From contig JAQWLN010000039.1 of NCBI GenBank assembly GCA_029247265.1, positions 1 to 35,902 on the forward strand: 35,902 nt of DNA, given 5' to 3'. The notes beneath the pieces are model-generated. The model was given only the letters and a program-made list of their open reading frames with translations. It had not been told where the DNA came from and did no database searches. The stretch comes from Fuerstiella sp. (GTDB taxonomy: Bacteria; Planctomycetota; Planctomycetia; Planctomycetales; Planctomycetaceae). The position numbers were made by a program, and so were the translations under genes. Positions 7,416 to 16,231 of this stretch are shown here, piece after piece (the first letter of the stretch is position 1; every line of letters begins with the position of its first letter).

Positions 7416-9068
7416 ATGAGTTGTTTGAAACTGAGTGTGGCAGCCATTCTTTGCAGCACCATTGTTGGACCAGCACCGGCCGCTGATCAACGCCCCAATA
7501 TTCTATTTATCTTTTCAGACGATCATGCGGCTCATGCGATGAGCTGCTATGGCTCAAAGATCAACAGCACGCCCAATCTTGATCGAATTGCCAACGATGG
7601 CATGCTGTTTACAAATTGCTTCTGCACGAATTCCATCTGCGGCCCCAGTCGAGCCGTCATTCAGACGGGTAAGCACAGTCACCTGAACGGCTTTGTTCGC
7701 AACGGCAATCGCTTTGACGGTTCGCAGCAGACGTTCCCGAAGATTCTGCAGAAAATCGGCTACCAGACAGCCGTTGTCGGAAAATGGCATCTGGCGAGCG
7801 CACCACAGGGCTTTGATTATTCCGAAGTGCTGAAGGGACAGGGACCGTATTACAACCCACCCATGCTGCTGAACGGAAATCCGGAACCCGTCAAACACGT
7901 CGGTTATACCAGCGACATCATCACGGATCTTTCGCTGGACTGGCTGAAAGAGAAACGCGATCAAAGCAAACCGTTCATGCTGATGTACCAGCACAAGGCG
8001 CCACATCGCAACTGGCAGCCTGGTCCGAAACACCTGAACATGTTTGACAATGTTGAAATTCCGGAGCCGGACAATCTGTTCGACGACTGGTCCGGTCGAG
8101 GCAGTGCCGCACAGACTCAGGACATGAGCATTCGCACAACGATGACGCGGAAGGACCTGAAGCTCGATCCTCCCCGCGGTCTGACTCTCGAACAGCTTGA
8201 AGTCTGGAACAAGGCCTACAGCGCCAAGAACAAGGCGTTTGAAGAAGCGAAGCTGGAAGGTGATGAGCTGATTCGCTGGAAGTACCAGCGTTACATCAAG
8301 GACTACCTGCGGTGTATCGCGTCGGTCGACGACAATGTCGGCCGGGTACTGGACTACCTGGACGAAACCGGACTGGCAGACAACACAGTGGTGATCTATT
8401 CGTCAGACCAGGGGTTCTATCTGGGTGACCATGGCTGGTTTGACAAGCGATTCATGTACGAAGAATCCTATCGCATGCCGTTCGTGCTTCGCTGGCCAGG
8501 CAAAGTGAAGCCGGGCAGCGTGAACCATAATCTGGTGTCAAACCTGGACTTCGCCGAAACATTCCTGGATCTCGCCGGTGCCAACATTCCGGCCGACATG
8601 CAGGGAAAAAGTCTGAAACCACTGGTACTGGGCAAGCCATCAGGCGGAATGCCTCCTCCCATGACGATCGGATTCAGCAACAAGCTGGCCGACTACAGTC
8701 AGCCGGGGTTTCGTGACGCCTTGTACTACCACTACTACGAGTTCAATGGCGAACGACGTACCGCCCATATGGTGCGACGACATTACGGTGTGCGGACAGA
8801 CAGGTACAAACTCATTCACTTCTACAATCTGGATGAATGGGAACTGTACGATCTGGAAGAAGACCCTCGCGAAATGCGGAGTCGCTACGACGATCCGGAT
8901 TACGCGTCTATTGTGGCTCAGCTGAAAACGCGTGTTGCGGGTCTGCAGAAACAGTATCAGGTGCCGGATGATCGAGGCTCGGTCCCGGCCGATCCTCCGT
9001 CTTTGCATCAGCGTCCAGGACAGCCAAAGAAGAAGGCGCCAGCGAAGAAAAAGAAGAACGCGGCCTGA
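7416..9068 (+). CDS. Exported type I sulfatase
   Basis: A 550-residue sulfatase (alkaline-phosphatase superfamily). A signal peptide covers about residues 1-22 and is followed by [12 protein letters not shown] with metal ligands Asp35/Asp36. The catalytic motif is CGPSR with Cys75 as the formylglycine precursor, so a formylglycine-generating enzyme elsewhere is needed. GKWHLAS and [13 protein letters not shown] carry further active-site residues. The overall pattern resembles sulfatases acting on sulfated glycans (N-acetylglucosamine-6-sulfatase-like or S1_11-like), but the subfamily is a guess. The C-terminal tail is unusually lysine-rich ([11 protein letters not shown]). The DUF1501 gene follows after about 50 bp on the same strand, so the two may form a transcription unit. 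It probably acts in the periplasm or outside the cell on algal sulfated polysaccharide. Confidence 0.93.
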   Translation: MSCLKLSVAAILCSTIVGPAPAADQRPNILFIFSDDHAAHAMSCYGSKINSTPNLDRIANDGMLFTNCFCTNSICGPSRAVIQTGKHSHLNGFVRNGNRFDGSQQTFPKILQKIGYQTAVVGKWHLASAPQGFDYSEVLKGQGPYYNPPMLLNGNPEPVKHVGYTSDIITDLSLDWLKEKRDQSKPFMLMYQHKAPHRNWQPGPKHLNMFDNVEIPEPDNLFDDWSGRGSAAQTQDMSIRTTMTRKDLKLDPPRGLTLEQLEVWNKAYSAKNKAFEEAKLEGDELIRWKYQRYIKDYLRCIASVDDNVGRVLDYLDETGLADNTVVIYSSDQGFYLGDHGWFDKRFMYEESYRMPFVLRWPGKVKPGSVNHNLVSNLDFAETFLDLAGANIPADMQGKSLKPLVLGKPSGGMPPPMTIGFSNKLADYSQPGFRDALYYHYYEFNGERRTAHMVRRHYGVRTDRYKLIHFYNLDEWELYDLEEDPREMRSRYDDPDYASIVAQLKTRVAGLQKQYQVPDDRGSVPADPPSLHQRPGQPKKKAPAKKKKNAA

Positions 9069-9117
9069 CGCCCCGAGTTCGCAAATGAGATCAGCCGACG
9101 CAGACGGTAGTGCCCGA

Positions 9118-10479
9118 ATGCCGATATTCAGACGACAGCTTCTGCAGAATGCCGCCGCCGGATTTGCCATGCCGGCGCTGGCGGAAATGTTGTCCGCGCA
9201 GGACGACGCTGCGTCGCCGCCTCAGCTGACGCCCAAGATCAAACGAGTGATCTTCCTGTTCATGTACGGCGGCCCGTCGTCGATCGATACATTTGATTAC
9301 AAACCACAACTGAAACGCGACCACGGCAATCCGCTGCCCTTCAACAAACCACGAGTTCAGTTCCGAGACACGAAGAACCTGTTCGGCAGCCCGTGGAAAT
9401 TCCGCCAGTATGGAGATTCGGGATCGTGGGTCAGCGACCTGTTTCCTTACGTGGCCCGTCATGTGGACAAATTAACATTCGTCCATTCGCTGCACGGATC
9501 CAACGCGGCTCACGGCGGAGCGTTGTTGAAGATTCACACAGGCTCCGACACGTTTGTCCGTCCCGGTATGGGGGCATGGATCAGCTACGGACTTGGAACC
9601 GAGAACAACAACCTGCCGGCTTTCGTCACCATCGACCCGACGCTGAATCATGGGGGCGTACAGAATTATGGTGCAGCGTTTCTGCCAACTCAGCATCAGG
9701 GTGTTCGAGTTCACGGCAAGATCGCAACGATCAACGACCTGAAACCGTCGTCACCTGAAGCTCTGCAACGCCAAAAGCTGGAGCTGCTGCGTTCGCTGAA
9801 TCAGCAGCAGTTTTCCGACGTGGGTGCCGACTCCGCTCTGGACTCCCGCATCAAATCGTTTGAACTGGCATTTCGCATGCAGCGAGAAGCCCCCGCGGCA
9901 TTGGACCTGACGACTGAATCGCAGGAAATTCATCGGCTGTACGGAATCGATGACGATCGGACGGCCGCATTTGGCCGCCAGTGTCTGCTGGCGCGGCGAC
10001 TGGCAGAACGCGGTGTGCGTTTTATTCAATGCACACATCGGGAAGGAGAAAGCATCACATGGGACGATCATTCCAATCTGGTGAAGCATCATCCCCAACT
10101 GGCGACCGCCGTCGACAAGCCGATTGCCGGACTGCTGGCGGACCTGCAGCAACGAGGTCTGCTGGAAGATACGCTGGTGATGTGGGGCGGAGAGTTCGGA
10201 CGAACTCCCACAGCGGAAGGCAATGACGGCCGCGATCACAATCCGCATGGCTTCACGTGGTGGCTTGCAGGCGGTGGTCTGAAACCCGGCTTCCACTTTG
10301 GCTCGACGGATGAATATGGTTACTACGCTGTCCAGAACCGAGTTCACATTCACGACCTGCACGCCACACTGCTGCACCTGCTGGGACTGGACCACGAACG
10401 ATTGACGTGGCGTTTCAGCGGTCGAGACTTCCGCCTGACGGACGTGCACGGCCGCGTCGTCCAGGAAATTCTCGGCTGA
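9118..10479 (+). CDS. DUF1501 protein, Tat-exported
   Basis: A 453-residue DUF1501 protein, a planctomycete-enriched family whose core resembles sulfatases and alkaline phosphatases. The N-terminus FRRQLLQNAAAGFAMPAL is a twin-arginine-type signal. Conserved segments are MYGGPSSIDTFDYKP, TWDDHSN (about residue 315), GGEFGRTP and GRDHNPHG, which look like the metal-binding positions of the superfamily. An in-frame ATG at 9085 would add 11 residues; I chose 9118 because it places the twin arginine near the N-terminus, but neither has a strong SD. The function of DUF1501 proteins is not established. Unlike the gene at 22354, it is not next to a DUF1549/DUF1553 gene; it follows a sulfatase and ends 6 bp from the convergent HEAT gene. 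Confidence 0.9.
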   Translation: MPIFRRQLLQNAAAGFAMPALAEMLSAQDDAASPPQLTPKIKRVIFLFMYGGPSSIDTFDYKPQLKRDHGNPLPFNKPRVQFRDTKNLFGSPWKFRQYGDSGSWVSDLFPYVARHVDKLTFVHSLHGSNAAHGGALLKIHTGSDTFVRPGMGAWISYGLGTENNNLPAFVTIDPTLNHGGVQNYGAAFLPTQHQGVRVHGKIATINDLKPSSPEALQRQKLELLRSLNQQQFSDVGADSALDSRIKSFELAFRMQREAPAALDLTTESQEIHRLYGIDDDRTAAFGRQCLLARRLAERGVRFIQCTHREGESITWDDHSNLVKHHPQLATAVDKPIAGLLADLQQRGLLEDTLVMWGGEFGRTPTAEGNDGRDHNPHGFTWWLAGGGLKPGFHFGSTDEYGYYAVQNRVHIHDLHATLLHLLGLDHERLTWRFSGRDFRLTDVHGRVVQEILG

Positions 10480-10485
10480 TGCGTC

Positions 10486-12861
10486 TCACTCAGAATCAGC
10501 CTCGGCCTCAGGTTGCGCCTCGATCTGCTTAATGGCGGTCTGAAGCCGCTCCTTGAATCGGCGACTTTCAGATTGGTCGTGAAGCCTGTTGAGCAGCGGT
10601 AATGCGTCAACCGCTGCCGGGCCAACTTTTCCGACAAGGAAGACGGCGTAGTACTGAGTTCTCAGATCGCCTGATTCCAGACCGGCCAGCAGCACAGGAA
10701 GTGCTTCCGAGCCGGCCGCATCAATTGCGCGAATTGCGCTTCGAGCAACATTGGTATCGTCTTCGTTCTGCAGCATCACGAACAGAATCGGGATTGCAGC
10801 TTTGGCCGCCGGGCCAATTTCGCCGAGCGATTCTGCGGCCGCACGGCGGACGGTCCAGTTCGCATCTTTCAGCCCGGACATGAAGACAGACACGGACTGC
10901 GACTGCTCGGAATTAATGGCTGCAAAACACTTGATCGCAGCAGAGCGTACAGCCGGCTGTTCATGTGTAAGCACGCTGGTCACAGCCGGCAGAGCGTCCG
11001 TGCCGGCATTTCCCATCGAAGTCAATGCCGCCATTCCGGCCAACACGACGTCAGCGTCAGATTCGGCCAACAGTGGCGCCAGTAAAGCAGCGGTCTCGCT
11101 GTCCTGCACGCCGATCTTTCCCATCGCACTGGCAACGGCCGCTCGCACGGCAGTGTCTGCGTCGGACAGAGTGTCCTTCAGCTGTGGCATGGCTGGCCGA
11201 GCGGATTCGCCAAGACTGCCGATCGTTGACGCCGCGCTGACTCGCACCGTGGCGGCGTCATCGATCAATGCCGCCGTAATCTCCGGCAGCACTGAGTTCG
11301 CTGCGTTGCCAAGATGCTCCAGGCCGGCAATCACCTTTCCACGGACAGCGGCATCGTCATCGGCCAGAGACGTTGCAAGAACGGGCAGCACTTTTTCTGC
11401 CGGCAGTTCGATCGATGCAAGTGCCAGAACGGCGGCCGCTCGAACATCACTGTCGTTATCGTTCGCCGCCGCGAATAATGCAACAACGGCGCCGTCGCCG
11501 GGGTGACGGGAACGGCCGAGTGCCGACGCAGAGGCGCCGCGAACGTCGGCCGACGGATCCTGCAGACGTGCCGTCAGTGCAGTGATTGCTGACGCTGGCG
11601 TCACCGTCATGCGGCCCAGGGCGCGAGCCGCAATGATTCGCACCGAGGCCTGGTTGTCGTTCAAAGCAGCCACCAGCAGTTGTGTCGCCGACGGTCCGAT
11701 GTCCGCGAGTGCCGCGACCAGACGTGCCAACGGCAGATCCGTATCGGTCAACGCTGCCAGCAACGCCGGTACGGCGGCCGTGCCAACTCGGCTGATCGCT
11801 CTCACCACCTGTGACTCGTCGCCATCAGCTTCATGCTTCAATGCGGTGATCAGATTGGGCAGAGCTTCGGCCGCATCCTGCCCCATGGTTCCAAGTGCGA
11901 ATGCGGCTGACGAGCGTGCATCAGCCGCATCACTGTTGAGCATCTCGACCAGAAAAGGAACGGCTCGACGGGACTCCGGCCCCAGTTTTCGCAAAGCCAG
12001 CACGGCAGCGCTGCGAACGTTGGCATCTTCGTCCGTTAATGCGGCGGCAATGACGTCCAGCAGTTTGACTCGATCAAAACTGGATGAAGCCAGAGCAACG
12101 ACGGCTGCAGCTCGGGCCGGTGGATACTTGTCGTGTGTAATGTCCGTCAGTTTTTGCTGTGTGCCTTCAGACACATTACCGATCTGTGCCAGTCCCGCCG
12201 CCGCCGTACCTCGAACAGTCTCCCGTTCATTCGAAAGTGCCTGCGTCAGGGCTGATTCGGCGGGCGCGCCGAGCCGTCCCAGTGCGACGGACGCAGCAAG
12301 GGCAACATCAGCGTTTTCGTCAACAAGCAGGTCTGTTAAGCCGGGAAGCACCTCAGTGCCACTTTCCGCTAGCCATCCCATCGCCGCGGCGGCCCCCATG
12401 CGAATGCGGTCACCATCGTGCTTCGACGCATCGCGCAGAGCAGGAATCACAGGCGGACCAAGTTGCCCGAGTGCCCATGCGGCTCGGTATCGCATCTGGT
12501 CCGAGCGGCTGTCGAGACTTTCAATGAGAGCCGGTGCAGCATCCGACGCTAACGGTCCAATACGAGCAATCGCCATCGCCGACTGCATCCACACCTGTTC
12601 GTCCCGATCGCCCAGGGCGTTAATCAGTTCAGGCAATGCCGCCAGCGAATCCCTGCCCAGAGCAGCAAGAGCATAGGCTGCGTCGCGACGTGCTTCCACG
12701 TTCCCGCTCTCAAGCTGTTCGGCATAGGCTTCGACTGCCGACGTTTCTTCCGCCGGCGTCTCATCCAGCGCAGCCGAAGTCGGCCCGGTGGTCAGTAAAC
12801 CTGTGACAAGCACAATGACCAGGAGGCGAAAACTTCTTTGTGTTTTTCTGGATCGACGCAT
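10486..12861 (-). CDS. Exported HEAT-repeat protein
   Basis: A 791-residue protein with a basic N-terminus and hydrophobic stretch (LLVIVLVTGLL) ending in a signal-peptidase-like site near residue 30. The rest, from about 45 to 780, is roughly 20 HEAT/PBS-lyase-like repeats of about 37 residues with recurring AAxALGxxG and VRxxAA patterns, for example AAYALAALGRD near 61, AVLALRKLG near 286 and AAAESLGEIG near 674. Such alpha-solenoids are protein-binding scaffolds. The open frame extends to 13071, but that would overlap the upstream gene and hide the signal peptide. The ATG at 12861 lies 58 bp after the DUF1552 gene, so it is probably the last gene of that operon. I see no catalytic domain, so it may be a periplasmic scaffold for the products encoded upstream. 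Confidence 0.88.
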   Translation of the reverse strand: MRRSRKTQRSFRLLVIVLVTGLLTTGPTSAALDETPAEETSAVEAYAEQLESGNVEARRDAAYALAALGRDSLAALPELINALGDRDEQVWMQSAMAIARIGPLASDAAPALIESLDSRSDQMRYRAAWALGQLGPPVIPALRDASKHDGDRIRMGAAAAMGWLAESGTEVLPGLTDLLVDENADVALAASVALGRLGAPAESALTQALSNERETVRGTAAAGLAQIGNVSEGTQQKLTDITHDKYPPARAAAVVALASSSFDRVKLLDVIAAALTDEDANVRSAAVLALRKLGPESRRAVPFLVEMLNSDAADARSSAAFALGTMGQDAAEALPNLITALKHEADGDESQVVRAISRVGTAAVPALLAALTDTDLPLARLVAALADIGPSATQLLVAALNDNQASVRIIAARALGRMTVTPASAITALTARLQDPSADVRGASASALGRSRHPGDGAVVALFAAANDNDSDVRAAAVLALASIELPAEKVLPVLATSLADDDAAVRGKVIAGLEHLGNAANSVLPEITAALIDDAATVRVSAASTIGSLGESARPAMPQLKDTLSDADTAVRAAVASAMGKIGVQDSETAALLAPLLAESDADVVLAGMAALTSMGNAGTDALPAVTSVLTHEQPAVRSAAIKCFAAINSEQSQSVSVFMSGLKDANWTVRRAAAESLGEIGPAAKAAIPILFVMLQNEDDTNVARSAIRAIDAAGSEALPVLLAGLESGDLRTQYYAVFLVGKVGPAAVDALPLLNRLHDQSESRRFKERLQTAIKQIEAQPEAEADSE

Positions 12862-12864
12862 TTT

Positions 12865-12876
12865 CTTTGTACAAAG
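12865..12876. promoter_or_regulatory. Perfect 12-bp palindrome just before HEAT gene start
   Basis: CTTTGTACAAAG is self-complementary over all 12 bases and ends 3 nt before the minus-strand ATG at 12861, where the ribosome binding site should be. It could be an operator or could affect translation of the last operon gene. Chance is also possible. Confidence 0.35.
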
Positions 12877-12919
12877 TGACAAGTGCAGAATCGGTTGTCT
12901 AACGGCAACGGCCGATCGG

Positions 12920-14272
12920 TCAGATCTGCAGACCGGAAAGTTTTCCGGTGCTGTCGCCGATAAAATCGACGGGCGCACCAAAACGATCCAGAATCGACAT
13001 AAACAGGTTACACACCGGCGTTTCTTCGGGAACGCGAATGTGTCGGCCCGGATCAACGGTGCCGCCTCCATGACCGGCGATCAGAATGGGCAGGTTTTCG
13101 TTGTTGTGGCGGTTGCCGTCGCTAATGCCGCTGCCATAGCAGATGGTCGAATTGTCCAGCAGGTTTCCGTCACCGTCCGGCGTCGCTTTCATCTTCTGCA
13201 GCAGATAACTGAGCTGATCAACATGGAAGCGATTGATGGAGCGAATCTTACTCAGTTTTGTGGCGTCTTCGCCGTGATGCGACAGATCGTGGTGACCATC
13301 CGGAACGTCAATCTGACGATAGCTGCGATTGCTGGCAGCGTTGGCAAACATAAACGTGGCGATCCGAGTGCTGTCGGTCTGGAACGCCAGTATCATCATG
13401 TCGCACATCAATCGAATGTGTTCGCCATAGTCGTTTGGTATTCCGCTGGGGACGGGATAGTCGATATCAGAAACGATTTCCGATTGACCTGCAGCGCCTT
13501 CGACACGGCGTTCAACTTCTCGAACTCCGTTCAGGTATTCCTCCAGCTTCCGTTTGTCGTTCTGTCCCAGCTGCTTCTGCAGCCGCCGCGCGTCTTCTGC
13601 GATGAAGTCCAGAATACTTTTCTTCAGAACATCACGGCGTTGCTGGTTGTCACCCGTCGCCTTCGAATTTCCGTCTCCGAAAAGTCGATCGAAAACAAAC
13701 CTGGGATTTGTTTCTTTTCCAACCGGCGTTGATTTTGACGACCATGCAACGTTGGACGAATAGGCGCAACTGTACCCGGAATCACATCCCCCTGCGGTGC
13801 GGCCCTGTTCGCAGCCGAGTTCCAGGGACGCAAAACGTGTCGCCTTGCCAGCAGCCTGAGCCGCCACCTGATCCACTGACACGCCGGATCGAATGTTGGA
13901 ACCATCGGTCTTACGCGGTTGCGCACCGGTGAGAAAGACAGAGGCACTGCGAGCGTGATCGCCCGGGCCGTCGCCATTCGCTCGACCCTTGTCGTGCGTC
14001 AGGCCGCTGATGACCAGAATGTCGTCCTGAACGGACGACAACGGATCAAGAATATAAGGCAACTGGAAACCGAATCCTTCGGTCTGTGGTGTCCAGTCAG
14101 GCAGATGAACTCCGTTAGGAACGAAGATAAAGCCGATCCGCTGCGGTGGTGTGGGCGCCATGTTTGCGGCACGAGCCACCGGACAAACGGACTCCAGCCA
14201 TGGCAGCGTCAGTGACACACCTAAACCCCGCAGGGCGTGACGACGTGAAAAGGATAAGCTGCGGCCTGTCAT
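12920..14272 (-). CDS. DUF1552 protein, Tat-exported
   Basis: A 450-residue DUF1552 protein, a planctomycete/verrucomicrobial family of unknown function normally encoded beside DUF1592-type cytochrome proteins. The N-terminus (SFSRRHALRGLGVSLTLPWL) is a twin-arginine-type signal. The family signature is visible in RIGFIFVPNGVHLPDW, LVISGLTHDKG and DGPGDHARSASVFLTG. An ATG at 14293 overlaps the preceding stop codon as ATGA. However, GGAGG (14278-14282) lies 5 nt before the ATG at 14272, so I take 14272 as the start. The upstream gene ends 17 bp earlier and the HEAT gene follows after 58 bp, so these belong to one operon. Confidence 0.9.
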   Translation of the reverse strand: MTGRSLSFSRRHALRGLGVSLTLPWLESVCPVARAANMAPTPPQRIGFIFVPNGVHLPDWTPQTEGFGFQLPYILDPLSSVQDDILVISGLTHDKGRANGDGPGDHARSASVFLTGAQPRKTDGSNIRSGVSVDQVAAQAAGKATRFASLELGCEQGRTAGGCDSGYSCAYSSNVAWSSKSTPVGKETNPRFVFDRLFGDGNSKATGDNQQRRDVLKKSILDFIAEDARRLQKQLGQNDKRKLEEYLNGVREVERRVEGAAGQSEIVSDIDYPVPSGIPNDYGEHIRLMCDMMILAFQTDSTRIATFMFANAASNRSYRQIDVPDGHHDLSHHGEDATKLSKIRSINRFHVDQLSYLLQKMKATPDGDGNLLDNSTICYGSGISDGNRHNNENLPILIAGHGGGTVDPGRHIRVPEETPVCNLFMSILDRFGAPVDFIGDSTGKLSGLQI

Positions 14273-14277
14273 GGGAA

Positions 14278-14282
14278 CCTCC
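14278..14282 (-). promoter_or_regulatory. Shine-Dalgarno deciding the DUF1552 start
   Basis: GGAGG on the minus strand, 5 nt upstream of the ATG at 14272. It favours that start over the in-frame ATG at 14293. Confidence 0.65.
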
Positions 14283-14289
14283 GTCGCGT

Positions 14290-16194
14290 TCATTTTGATT
14301 CACGCATGGTGAATGGATCGCTGGTCACGATGGCTGTAATGAGTGCTTCAAACCGATATTCGTTTTCCGCCAGATTTTGAACCACATCGTTGATTGTGCA
14401 CCGATCGTACGAACTTAGACCTCGACCAAGCGCGTATGTTAACATCTTACCCGCCAGACACCGACAGAACTCGGTTTTCTTTTCCTGAACCAGAATCTCC
14501 ATCAATTCCACGGCTCCGCCGAATTCCTGACCGCCCGGCAACTCACCGGAAGCGTCAATGTCGAACCGACCGTCACGGTCACGGCACGCGCCGATCGCAT
14601 CGAAGTTCTCCAGACCAAAACCGATGGCATCCATTTTCAGGTGACAGACGGAACAGGCAGGATTCGATCTGTGCTGTTCCATCTGCTCACGCAGCGAGCC
14701 AAGCGTCTCGGCGTTTTCTTCAAGTTCCGGGACGTTGGCCGGCGGAGGTGGCGGAGGTTCGGCCAGAATGTTGTCCAGAATCCACTTGCCTCGTTTCACG
14801 GGTGACGTTCGAGTGGGATTGGAAGTGAGCATCAGAATACCAGCATGAGTCAGAACACCCCGACGATCGGCCTTCAAGGCCACTTGCTGGAACTCCGCGC
14901 CGCGGACACCGGGGATTCCGTAGTGCCGCGCCAGGCGTTCGTTCACAAACGTGAAATCCGCGTTCAGAAACTCCAGGACGCTGCGGTCTTCCCGAATCAT
15001 CGACTCGAAGAACAATTCCGTCTCACGCCGCATGGCAGAACGAAGTTCACCGTCGAAATCAGGAAACAGTTCAGGGTCAGGCATCAGTCGTGAAACGTCT
15101 CGCAGCTGCAGCCACTGGCCGGCAAAATTATCCACCAGAGCCGTTGATCTGGGATCGGCCAGCATCCGCTTTGCCTGAGCCACAATGACTTCCGATTGTG
15201 TCAGATTGCCGCTGCGGGCGAGTTCGAACAGAATTTCGTCCGGCATACTGCTCCACAGGAAGTAGGACAGCCGCGACGCCACTTCGTAGCCATCCAGTTC
15301 GCGAATCCCATCTTCGTCGTCGCTGTCCGCGTCACGTTCGACCCGAAACAGGAAATGAGGATTCGACAGCACGGCGGCAACCACGGTCCTGAAGATCTCG
15401 TCCATGGAACTGTCCTGCTCATAGGCAAACTTCATGATGTCAAACAATCGTGCCTGTTCATCCTCGGTGATCGGTCGACGATAAGCCCGTTCAGCGAACT
15501 CTCGCACGTTTCGTCTGGCAACGGCAATACGATCGCCGTCTGTCGCAGCGGTGTGCACCAGCACTCGGGCGCGAGCCTGCGGATCGGCAAAGGCCTGGTC
15601 CGCAACGGATTGTGCGGCGATCAGATATTTTTCCAGCAGAACCGGCGGAAGGGATAATACGTCGCCGATATTGTCAAACCCGTTGCCAACATCGTCGGAC
15701 GGAAAATCATCGGCCAGCTTAAGATCGAGCCCGATTAAATCGCGAATGGTATTGTTGTATTCGGCCTTGTTCAGTCGTCGCAGGGTGACTCGACCAGGAT
15801 GCTGTTCCGTAGTGCAGTCGAAGGTCGCGAGTTCCACCTTGATCGCGGCGTCAACGGCGATCAGCTCGTCAGGTGTCGGCTGAGGCTGCTCGGGAGGAGG
15901 CATCTGACGATCTCGAATCAGTCGTGCCACTTTTTCCCACAGGTCGTACTTCGTCTGCACGCTGGCTGACACAGTATACCGGTCGAATGCGATCCCGGCT
16001 TCCGCTTCCTCACCGCTGTGACAGGCCGCACAGTGTTTTTTCAGAAACGGGACGATGCTGACTTCGAAACGCGACTCCCCAACGGCCGCCGCTGTTTCCT
16101 GCCCTGCACCCACACGGCGGCCGGCGAACAGGAACAGCTGTGCGATGCACGCAGCAACGAGCATCAGGTTTTTGAATGGGATTGTCACGTGCAT
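14290..16194 (-). CDS. DUF1592-type multidomain cytochrome c-like protein
   Basis: A 634-residue exported protein with a hydrophobic N-terminal segment (about 10-25). An N-terminal planctomycete cytochrome domain has heme-type motif CAACH (55-59). It is followed by DUF1587 (about 135-200), DUF1595 (about 225-288, ERAYRRPITEDE), DUF1592 (about 298-425), DUF1588 (about 440-540) and DUF1585 (about 555-628). The DUF1588 part holds a second CxxCH motif, CSVCH (514-518), so two covalent hemes are possible. A run of seven prolines (480-486, AEPPPPPPPAN) separates the DUF1592 and DUF1588 parts and is common in this family. The biochemical role is unknown; periplasmic electron transfer tied to polymer breakdown has been suggested. 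It starts 37 bp after the VOC gene and is followed by the DUF1552 gene. Confidence 0.92.
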   Translation of the reverse strand: MHVTIPFKNLMLVAACIAQLFLFAGRRVGAGQETAAAVGESRFEVSIVPFLKKHCAACHSGEEAEAGIAFDRYTVSASVQTKYDLWEKVARLIRDRQMPPPEQPQPTPDELIAVDAAIKVELATFDCTTEQHPGRVTLRRLNKAEYNNTIRDLIGLDLKLADDFPSDDVGNGFDNIGDVLSLPPVLLEKYLIAAQSVADQAFADPQARARVLVHTAATDGDRIAVARRNVREFAERAYRRPITEDEQARLFDIMKFAYEQDSSMDEIFRTVVAAVLSNPHFLFRVERDADSDDEDGIRELDGYEVASRLSYFLWSSMPDEILFELARSGNLTQSEVIVAQAKRMLADPRSTALVDNFAGQWLQLRDVSRLMPDPELFPDFDGELRSAMRRETELFFESMIREDRSVLEFLNADFTFVNERLARHYGIPGVRGAEFQQVALKADRRGVLTHAGILMLTSNPTRTSPVKRGKWILDNILAEPPPPPPANVPELEENAETLGSLREQMEQHRSNPACSVCHLKMDAIGFGLENFDAIGACRDRDGRFDIDASGELPGGQEFGGAVELMEILVQEKKTEFCRCLAGKMLTYALGRGLSSYDRCTINDVVQNLAENEYRFEALITAIVTSDPFTMRESK

Positions 16195-16231
16195 GTTTTA
16201 ACCTTGCCAGTTTGTTGGATGCGCCACGACA

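Noticed and set aside
11582..12676. 364-residue plus-strand open frame
   Set aside because: It mirrors the HEAT repeats; its serine- and alanine-rich composition is what the reverse strand of such repeats gives.
12862..13071. N-terminal extension of the HEAT protein
   Set aside because: It would overlap the DUF1552 gene by about 150 bp and place the signal peptide inside the protein.
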